46,525 nt of DNA from Pseudomonadota bacterium (GTDB lineage: Bacteria; Pseudomonadota; Alphaproteobacteria; Rhodobacterales; Rhodobacteraceae): positions 1 to 46,525 of the forward strand of contig JAJZVD010000028.1 of NCBI GenBank assembly GCA_021845805.1. The letters run 5' to 3'. Positions 41,486-46,525 of the stretch are shown here, piece after piece (positions within the stretch are counted from its first letter, which is position 1; each line of letters opens with the position of its first letter). The position numbers and the translations under genes are program-made. The notes beneath the pieces are model-generated. The model searched no databases, was not told the origin of the DNA, and was given only the letters and a program-made list of their open reading frames with translations.

Positions 41486-41938
41486 TGGGGGTCATCGAAA
41501 GGGCCTGACAACCCGCGCGGCGCATCGCCCCGTGCGGGGTCCGCTGCGGGCGGGCGGGCCAGGGTGAGCCATTGGCCGGGGGCGACCGTGGCGGGCGATT
41601 TAGTGGGACAAAAGAGGCGCGCGGGCCATCGACCCGGGTGACGGTGCTGTGCGCACAACGGCCCCGTGCGGGGTCCGGTGCGGGCGGGCTGACCGGGGCG
41701 GGCCGACGGTGCTGTGCGCACAATGGCCCGGTGCGGGGTCCGGTGCGGGCGGGCTGACCGGGGCGGGCCATCCTCCGGGCCGACTGGCGCGGGTCGTCCA
41801 GAGGGGCAGCCGCCGTGCGCGGGGTCATCGAGTGGATCGGGCAACCCGCAAGGGCCGTCGCGCCGTGCGGGGTCCGGTGCGGGCGGGCCAGGGTGAGCCA
41901 TTGGCCGGGGGCGACTGGCGTGGGCGATCGAGCCGGGG
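41486..41938. repeat. Noncoding field of diverged direct repeats downstream of preA
   Basis: A segment of about 120 bp at 41486-41605 recurs in diverged form at 41818-41938 (GTCATCGA..., then CCGTGCGGGGTCCG, then CCAGGGTGAGCCATTGGCC, then GGGGGCGAC). A core CCGTGCGGGGTCCGGTGCGGGCGGG-like unit of 25 bp is found four times, starting at 41530, 41664, 41729 and 41863. Short CCATCGA/GTCATCGA strings punctuate the whole stretch. No supported gene lies between 41409 and 41993, and the repeat periods are not multiples of three. Confidence 0.75.
41640..41769. repeat. Two tandem 65-bp direct repeats
   Basis: 41640-41704 and 41705-41769 are identical at 63 of 65 positions; each begins GACGGTGCTGTGCGCACAA and ends GGGGCGGGCC. 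Each copy contains the palindrome TGTGCGCACA. The high identity shows a recent tandem duplication inside the older repeat field. Confidence 0.9.
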
Positions 41939-41993
41939 CAGCCTGTCGGCCCGGGCCATCGACCGGGGCGGGGCCCACCCCAGGGGGCGGCGG

Positions 41994-42263
41994 TTAGCTC
42001 GACGCCGTCTCCCTTGGCTCCAGCGCCCGCACGGTTGCGTATCCGGCGACCTTCAGCCGGGCCAGCCGCATGTCCAGGTTGCTGTCCAGTTCAAGGGGCG
42101 TGGTGGCGAAGGCGGGCGGCGGGCCCGTGGGCGCATCCGGGTCAGGCCGCCGGGCTGGGGCGACCGTCTGCGTCTGCGTGGTCCCGCCGGACGAGGCCGG
42201 CGGAGGCGTGCCGCTGACGGGCCGGTTCAGCCCGCCGGGCAAGATAGCTCCGATATCCATCAT
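41994..42263 (-). CDS. Hypothetical small protein, Pro/Thr-rich
   Basis: An 89-residue frame on the minus strand. The N-terminal two thirds (MMDIGAILPGGLNRPVSG onward) are rich in Pro, Gly and Thr and look disordered. The C-terminal 35 residues (TPLELDSNLDMRLARLKVAG) look like a folded amphipathic helix. GGGGA precedes the double ATG. There is no signal peptide or membrane segment, and I do not recognise the family. It lies 63 bp downstream of the rutR-like gene in the same direction. It may be a real small gene, but GC-rich DNA makes chance frames common. Confidence 0.5.
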   Translation of the reverse strand: MMDIGAILPGGLNRPVSGTPPPASSGGTTQTQTVAPARRPDPDAPTGPPPAFATTPLELDSNLDMRLARLKVAGYATVRALEPRETASS

Positions 42264-42326
42264 GTTCCCCGAAAGGTCCTGTGGCGCAAATCAGTCATAT
42301 GTTACGGGCCAGCCGTTACCGCGCGG

Positions 42327-42947
42327 TTAACGCGCGGGCGTCAGCGCGGCGCGGTAAAGATGGGTCAGGAAGCGTTCCGCCTCGGGGTAGGGGGCATCGC
42401 CATCCTGCCCCAGCACGCGATGTACCTGCACGTCGAAATCGGCATAGTGCTGCGTCGTGGCCCAGATCGAGAAGACCAGGTGATAGGGGTCCACTGGCGC
42501 CAGCCGCCCCTCGGCCACCCAGGTGCGGATCAGCGCGGCCTTCTCGTCCACCAGCGTCTTCAGTTCGCCCTCGATCCGGTCAAGGATGCGCGGCGCGCCC
42601 TGCAGGATCTCGTTGGCGAACAGCCGGCTTTCGCGCGGGTAAAGGCGGCTCATCTCCAGCTTGCGGCGGACATAGTCGAGAACCTCCTCGACCGGCTCGC
42701 CGTCATGGGTCAGCGCGCGGAGCGGATCAAGCCACGCGTGCATCAGCGCGTCCAGCAGCGCCACATAGATCGCCTCTTTCGAGGGGAAATAGTAGAGCAG
42801 GTTCGGCTTTGACAGGCCAGCCCGTTCGGCGATCTGGTCCAGCGTCGCGCCGCGGAAGCCGAACTGCGAAAACACGTCCAGCGCGGCATCCAGGATGGTG
42901 CCAGAGTTCCGTGCCTGGATGCGGGTGCGCGCGCGCGGGCCTGTCAT
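42327..42947 (-). CDS. rutR: TetR-family regulator of the RutR type
   Basis: A 206-residue repressor. Start at the ATG (MTGPRARTRIQARNSG) preceded by GGAG. The TetR helix-turn-helix occupies about residues 15-60 (ILDAALDVFSQFGFRGATLD, QIAERAGLSKPNLLYYFPSK). The C-terminal ligand domain contains SRLFANEILQGAPRI, WVAEGRLAPVDPYHLVFSIW and TTQHYADF, the pattern of RutR proteins that sense uracil or thymine. It is divergent from the transaminase, with a RutR-like box between them, so it probably represses pyrimidine catabolism until uracil is present. Confidence 0.9.
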   Translation of the reverse strand: MTGPRARTRIQARNSGTILDAALDVFSQFGFRGATLDQIAERAGLSKPNLLYYFPSKEAIYVALLDALMHAWLDPLRALTHDGEPVEEVLDYVRRKLEMSRLYPRESRLFANEILQGAPRILDRIEGELKTLVDEKAALIRTWVAEGRLAPVDPYHLVFSIWATTQHYADFDVQVHRVLGQDGDAPYPEAERFLTHLYRAALTPAR

Positions 42948-42994
42948 TGCCGTCTCCGTTCCGCTTGCCCCTTGCATCGGGCGCGGGCTTCGCC

Positions 42995-43022
42995 TTGACT
43001 GGCGAACAGCCTTTGCTAGCGT
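42995..43022 (+). promoter_or_regulatory. Probable promoter of the omega-amino acid transaminase
   Basis: TTGACT (42995-43000) and TAGCGT (43017-43022) are 16 bases apart. The predicted transcript start falls inside the RutR-like box that begins at 43027, the right place for repression. Confidence 0.45.
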
Positions 43023-43026
43023 GCCG

Positions 43027-43042
43027 CTGACCATTTGGTCAA
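43027..43042. promoter_or_regulatory. RutR operator
   Basis: CTGACCATTTGGTCAA matches the known RutR consensus TTGACCA-N2-TGGTCAA at 13 of 14 defined positions and contains the perfect inverted repeat TGACCA/TGGTCA. It lies between the rutR-like gene and the transaminase and probably controls both. Confidence 0.85.
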
Positions 43043-43093
43043 ACAATCAATCATCGCCCCGCCAGCTGCGGGCCGACCCGGGGAGACAGAGCG

Positions 43094-44419
43094 ATGGCGC
43101 TCGACCGTAAAGTACCCAACGACCTGAACGCGTTCTGGATGCCCTTCACCGCCAACCGCCAGTTCAAGAAGGCGCCGCGGATGTTCGTGGCGGCCAAGGA
43201 CATGCACTACACCACCGCCGATGGCCGTCAGGTGCTGGACGGGACCGCGGGCCTGTGGTGCTGCAACGCCGGGCACTGCCGCCCGAAGATCACCGAGGCG
43301 ATCCAGAAGCAGGCGGCGGAACTTGATTACGCGCCGGCCTTCCAGATGGGCCACCCGATCGCCTTCGAACTGGCCAACCGCGTGATCGAGGTTGCGCCGA
43401 AGGGGATCGAGCATGTGTTCTACACCAACTCGGGGTCCGAGTCTGTGGAAACCGCGCTGAAGCTTGCCATCGCCTATCACCGCGCCCGCGGCGAAGGCGC
43501 CCGCACCCGGCTGATCGGGCGCGAGCGGGGCTATCACGGCGTGAACTTCGGCGGCATCTCGGTCGGCGGCATCGTGAACAACCGCAAGGTCTTCGGCAGC
43601 CTGCTGGCCGGGGTGGACCACCTGCCGCACACCCACCTGCCGCATCTGAACGCCTTCACCCGCGGCCAGCCGGAACATGGCGCGAACCTGGCCGACGAGC
43701 TGGAGCGCATCGTGGCCCTGCATGGTGCGGAAACCATCGCCGCGGTGATCGTCGAGCCGATGGCGGGCTCGACCGGTGTCCTGCTGCCGCCCAAGGGCTA
43801 TCTGGAAAAGCTGCGCGCGATCACCCGGAAGCACGGCATCCTGCTGATTTTCGACGAGGTCATCACCGGCTTCGGCCGCCTCGGCTCGGCCTTCGCCGCC
43901 CAGCATTTCGACGTGCTGCCCGACATGATGACGACCGCCAAGGGCCTGACCAACGGGGTGATCCCGATGGGCGCGGTGCTGACCACGGCCGAGGTGCACG
44001 ATGCCTTCATGAACGGCCCCGAACACATGATCGAGCTGTTCCACGGCTACACCTATTCCGGCAACCCGATCGCCTCGGCCGCCGGGATCGCCACGCTCGA
44101 GACCTACAAGGAAGAAGGGCTCTTCGAGCGCGCGGCCGAACTTGCGCCCTATTGGGAAAACGCCCTGCACAGCCTGAAGGGCCTGCCGCATGTGATCGAC
44201 ATCCGCAACATGGGCCTGATCGGCGCGGTCGAGCTGGAAGGGATCGCGGGCGAGCCCACCAAGCGCGCCTTCTCCGCTTTCCTCAAGGCCTATGACAAGG
44301 GCATCCTGATCCGCACCACGGGCGACATCATCGCGATGAGCCCGCCGCTGATCATCACCAAGGCGCAGATCGACACGCTGATCGGCACCCTGGCCGATGT
44401 GCTGAAATCGCTGGACTGA
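43094..44419 (+). CDS. Omega-amino acid--pyruvate aminotransferase (beta-alanine:pyruvate type), class III
   Basis: A 441-residue fold-type I PLP aminotransferase. Characteristic stretches are NDLNAFWMPFTANRQFKKAP at the N-terminus, FYTNSGSESVETALKLAIAY for the phosphate site, RERGYHGVNFGGISVGGI, and LIFDEVITGFGRLGSAF with the cofactor Asp; the PLP Lys is in TTAKGLTNGVIPMGAVL. These match beta-alanine--pyruvate transaminases, the last step in reductive uracil or thymine breakdown (beta-alanine or beta-aminoisobutyrate to the semialdehyde). GGGGAGA precedes the ATG. Control by the adjacent RutR box agrees with this role. Confidence 0.9.
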   Translation: MALDRKVPNDLNAFWMPFTANRQFKKAPRMFVAAKDMHYTTADGRQVLDGTAGLWCCNAGHCRPKITEAIQKQAAELDYAPAFQMGHPIAFELANRVIEVAPKGIEHVFYTNSGSESVETALKLAIAYHRARGEGARTRLIGRERGYHGVNFGGISVGGIVNNRKVFGSLLAGVDHLPHTHLPHLNAFTRGQPEHGANLADELERIVALHGAETIAAVIVEPMAGSTGVLLPPKGYLEKLRAITRKHGILLIFDEVITGFGRLGSAFAAQHFDVLPDMMTTAKGLTNGVIPMGAVLTTAEVHDAFMNGPEHMIELFHGYTYSGNPIASAAGIATLETYKEEGLFERAAELAPYWENALHSLKGLPHVIDIRNMGLIGAVELEGIAGEPTKRAFSAFLKAYDKGILIRTTGDIIAMSPPLIITKAQIDTLIGTLADVLKSLD

Positions 44420-44425
44420 GGCGCA

Positions 44426-44450
44426 GGGCCGGGGGGATCGCCCCCGGCCC
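44426..44450 (+). terminator. Hairpin after the transaminase gene
   Basis: GGGCCGGGGG and CCCCCGGCCC form a perfect 10-bp stem with a GATCG loop, 6 bp after the transaminase stop, followed by GTCTTCC. It may end or attenuate transcription before the rhodanese-cupin pair. Confidence 0.6.
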
Positions 44451-44470
44451 GTCTTCCACCGGGGGGGCGG

Positions 44471-44872
44471 ATGGCACTGGGCTACAAGGATCTGCTGGCG
44501 CGCGCCGATGCCGCGGTGCGCTCGGTCACGGTCGACGAGGCCGCCGCCCTGCGCGACGACCCCGGCGTGGTCTTCGTCGACATCCGCGACCCGCGGGAAC
44601 TGGATCGCGACGGGATGATCCCCGATGCGCGCCACGCCCCCCGCGGGATGCTGGAATTCTGGATCGACCCCGAAAGCCCTTATCACAAGCCCTGGTTCAG
44701 CGAGCCGCGCACCTTCGTCTTCTACTGCGCCTCGGGCTGGCGGTCGCTGCTGGCGGCCGAGGTCGCGCAACAGATGGGGCTGGCCTGCCTGAGCCTGCGC
44801 GGCGGCTTCGGCGACTGGAAACGCGCAGGCCGGCCGGTGGCCGAACGCCCGCAGAAGGAGACGCCCCGATGA
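44471..44872 (+). CDS. Rhodanese-like domain protein
   Basis: A single-domain rhodanese of 133 residues. VDEAAALRDDPGVVFVDIRD is the first half of the domain (CH2A motif VFVDIRDPRELDRDG). The active loop is CASGWRS with the persulfide-forming Cys86, followed by LLAAEVAQQMGLACLSLRGG. The substrate loop differs from classic CRKGVT/S rhodaneses, so the acceptor is unclear. It overlaps the cupin gene by 4 bp; the two probably function together. No sulfur oxidation genes lie beside it. Confidence 0.9.
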   Translation: MALGYKDLLARADAAVRSVTVDEAAALRDDPGVVFVDIRDPRELDRDGMIPDARHAPRGMLEFWIDPESPYHKPWFSEPRTFVFYCASGWRSLLAAEVAQQMGLACLSLRGGFGDWKRAGRPVAERPQKETPR

Positions 44873-45183
44873 CCCGCCCCGCCTGCACCGCGACCCAGAT
44901 GATCGACGACGCCCGCGTGCGGGTGACCCGGTTCGATTTCGCCCCGGGGGCGGAAACCGGCTGGCACCGCCACGGCCATGATTACGTCATCACCACCCTG
45001 ACCGATTGCCAGATGCTGCTGGAAGAACCGGGTGGCGGCAGCCGCAGCGTGTTCATCCCCGCGGGCACCGCCTATCGCCGGGCCGAAGGGGTGGAACACA
45101 ACGTGGTCAACGGCGGCGCGGCGCCCATGAGCTTCGTCGAGGTCGAACTCAAGGAGCCCCACCCCTCCGCCGCCCCCGGCTGA
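44869..45183 (+). CDS. Small cupin-domain protein
   Basis: A 104-residue single cupin barrel. The first metal motif is TGWHRHGHDYVITTLTD, supplying His ligands. The second half, AYRRAEGVEHNVVNGGAAPM, supplies another His. A metal-dependent dioxygenase or isomerase of small substrates is possible; many such proteins have no assigned reaction. Its start overlaps the rhodanese stop by 4 bp, so the pair is translationally coupled. It converges with fahA, whose stop is 14 bp away. Confidence 0.88.
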   Translation: MTRPACTATQMIDDARVRVTRFDFAPGAETGWHRHGHDYVITTLTDCQMLLEEPGGGSRSVFIPAGTAYRRAEGVEHNVVNGGAAPMSFVEVELKEPHPSAAPG

Positions 45184-45196
45184 CGGCCCCCGGCCC

Positions 45197-46459
45197 TCAG
45201 CGCGCGTAGGGATCGGCCAGCGCGGGCCGCAGCGTGCCGCTGCAATCGCCAAAGCCGATCCGGTAGCCGTCGCCCTGCGCATGGCCACGCAGCGTCACCG
45301 TGTCATCGTCCTCCAGAAAGCTGCGGCTGCCCCCGCCGGGCAAGGCGATCGGCGCGGCCCCGCCCCAGCTCAGCTCCAGCAGGCTGCCACGGCTGTCCTC
45401 CGCGGCGCCCGAGATGGTGCCAGACCCGATCAGGTCGCCCACCGTCATCGCGCAACCCGAACTGGTGTGATGCGCGATCTGCTGGGCGAAGCTGTAGTAA
45501 AGTTCGCCCGCGTTGGTCCGGCTGATCACGGCCTCGGCCCCCCCCGCGGGCGTCAGCGCCACCTCCAGCGCGATGTCCAGATTGCCGGGCCCCGGCTCTG
45601 CCAGATAGGGCAGCAGGGGCACCTCGCGCGGTGGCGTGGGGATGCGGAAGGGCGCCAGCGCCGCCGCCATCACGATCCAGGGGCCGATGGTGGTCGCCGT
45701 CGCCTTGGCCTGGAACGGGCCCAGCGGCTGATATTCCCAGGCCTGGATGTCGCGCGCCGACCAGTCGTTCAGCAGGACATAGCCGAAGATCATCGCCTCG
45801 GCCTCGGCCACCGTCACCGGCCGACCCAGCGCAGACCCCTGGCCGATCACGCAGCCCAGTTCCAGCTCGATGTCGAACCGGCGCGAGGGCTGGAAGGCCG
45901 GCGCGTCGAACCCCGGTCCCTTCACCTGGCCCCAGGGCCGCCGGATCTCGGTGCCCGAGACCACCACCGACGAGGCGCGACCATTGTAGCCGATCGGCAT
46001 GTGCAGCCAGTTCGGCGGCAGGGCATTGTCCGCCCCGCGGAACATCGTGCCCACATTGGCCGCGTGGTTCCGGCCCGCGTAGAAATCGGTGTATTCCGCC
46101 ACCAGGAAGGGCAGGTGCAGCCGCAGGCCCGCCCGCGGATGCAGGAGATCCTCGACCAGGTAGCGCTTGGTCGCCCCGGCCGCCAGCAGCGCCGTCACCT
46201 GCGCGCGCAGCGCGGCCCAGACGGCGGGGCCTGCCTCCATCACCTCGTTCCAGAACGGCACGTCAAGGTAGGGCCCGCCCTCCAGCGCGATCAGCCCCTC
46301 GGCCTCCAGCGCTGCCAGGTCCAGCACGAAATCGCCGATCGCCATCCCGCAGCGCGGCTCCTCCTCGCCCTCCGAGAAGACCCCGCAGGGCAGGTTGTTC
46401 AGCGGAAACTCCGCCTCGGGGCGGTTCGCACTCTCGACCCATGACATCACACGCGGCAT
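45197..46459 (-). CDS. fahA: Fumarylacetoacetase
   Basis: A 420-residue enzyme that hydrolyses fumarylacetoacetate to fumarate and acetoacetate, ending tyrosine and homogentisate degradation. Motifs in order: FPLNNLPCGVF at the N-terminus, the FAH-domain sequence FYAGRNHAANVGTMFRG, metal site FDIELELGCVIGQGSALG, and NDWSARDIQAWEYQPLGPF. The C-terminal GDLIGSGTISG is also typical. ATG 46459 is preferred because GAGGG lies four bases before it; two other in-frame starts (TTG 46483 and ATG 46447) lack a ribosome site. hmgA and maiA are not in the window. Confidence 0.94.
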   Translation of the reverse strand: MPRVMSWVESANRPEAEFPLNNLPCGVFSEGEEEPRCGMAIGDFVLDLAALEAEGLIALEGGPYLDVPFWNEVMEAGPAVWAALRAQVTALLAAGATKRYLVEDLLHPRAGLRLHLPFLVAEYTDFYAGRNHAANVGTMFRGADNALPPNWLHMPIGYNGRASSVVVSGTEIRRPWGQVKGPGFDAPAFQPSRRFDIELELGCVIGQGSALGRPVTVAEAEAMIFGYVLLNDWSARDIQAWEYQPLGPFQAKATATTIGPWIVMAAALAPFRIPTPPREVPLLPYLAEPGPGNLDIALEVALTPAGGAEAVISRTNAGELYYSFAQQIAHHTSSGCAMTVGDLIGSGTISGAAEDSRGSLLELSWGGAAPIALPGGGSRSFLEDDDTVTLRGHAQGDGYRIGFGDCSGTLRPALADPYAR

Positions 46460-46496
46460 TCGGCCCTCATTTTCTGTCCCCAAATATCCCGGGGGT

Positions 46497-46515
46497 CCGG
46501 GGGCAGAGCCCCCGG
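46497..46515. repeat. Short GC hairpin element at the window edge
   Basis: CCGGGGGC-AGA-GCCCCCGG is a perfect 8-bp inverted repeat about 40 bases upstream of fahA, preceded by AAATATCCCGGGGGT. I have the impression that similar elements are dispersed in intergenic DNA of Rhodobacteraceae, but that is recollection, not tested. Confidence 0.5.
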
Positions 46516-46525
46516 CCGCCCCCCC

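Noticed and set aside
41486-41938. Repeats considered as a CRISPR array
   Set aside because: Repeat units are long, diverged and irregularly spaced, with no unique spacers of even length and no cas genes.
40053-41978. 641-residue minus-strand frame with repeated AXTGPRTGPLCAQH-like segments
   Set aside because: It runs antisense through preA and the repeat field. The repeats have a 65-bp period, which shifts frame, so the repeated peptides are by-products of the DNA repeats.
1-46525. tRNA, rRNA, insertion sequences, prophage genes
   Set aside because: None was recognised by reading both strands; a covariance-model search could still find a short RNA gene missed by eye.

Overview
The window is GC-rich DNA from an alphaproteobacterium, most likely Rhodobacteraceae (Rhodobacter/Paracoccus-like). 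The strongest support is the block accB-accC-aat facing NDUFA12-mlaD-DUF2155, an arrangement I associate with that family. The bacterial NDUFA12 complex I subunit, a thiM-E-D-Y-Z-X thiamin salvage operon and two-subunit PreT/PreA with a RutR-type repressor fit the same group. I see no insertion sequence, phage gene, CRISPR array, tRNA or rRNA. It reads as chromosome rich in uptake and catabolism genes.

Layout. 1-2627: 3' part of a polyamine-type ABC transporter (binding protein, two permeases), converging on an FMN/FAD/Fe-S oxidoreductase of the trimethylamine dehydrogenase/dienoyl-CoA reductase family (2637-4589). 4686-5557: a split YeeE/YedE sulfur transporter. 6037-7479: an AcvB/VirJ-family periplasmic hydrolase. 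7523-12227: a six-gene thiamin salvage and precursor-uptake operon, led by a promoter, a TPP riboswitch and a possible Shine-Dalgarno-sequestering hairpin; all five gene junctions overlap by 4 bp. 12287-18116: a sugar ABC transporter plus zinc dehydrogenase, divergent from a GntR regulator with two predicted winged helices; similar direct repeats lie at both promoters. 18197-21921: an AcoR-like activator without the GAFTGA loop, followed by an NTF2-FMO fusion monooxygenase.

21985-26730: a five-gene operon (polar amino acid binding protein, SRPBCC protein, DUF1445/D-glutamate-cyclase-like protein, permease, class V aminotransferase) divergent from a second GntR regulator; a 10-bp inverted motif occurs in the shared promoter. 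26727-31390: a cobalamin riboswitch and btuB-F-C-D uptake operon. 31540-34389: two tandem amidases. 34506-38566: the housekeeping block. 38667-44419: reductive pyrimidine catabolism genes (preT, preA, rutR-like, omega-amino acid transaminase) with a near-consensus RutR box, interrupted by a noncoding repeat field at about 41.5-41.9 kb. 44471-46459: rhodanese, cupin and fumarylacetoacetase.

Most individual families are known. The parts that look least described are the ATPase-less amino-acid/DUF1445/class V aminotransferase operon, the GAFTGA-less activator next to the NTF2-FMO fusion, the double-winged-helix GntR protein, and the repeat field inside the pyrimidine locus. All functional links between neighbours are inferences from reading the sequence; no database search was run.
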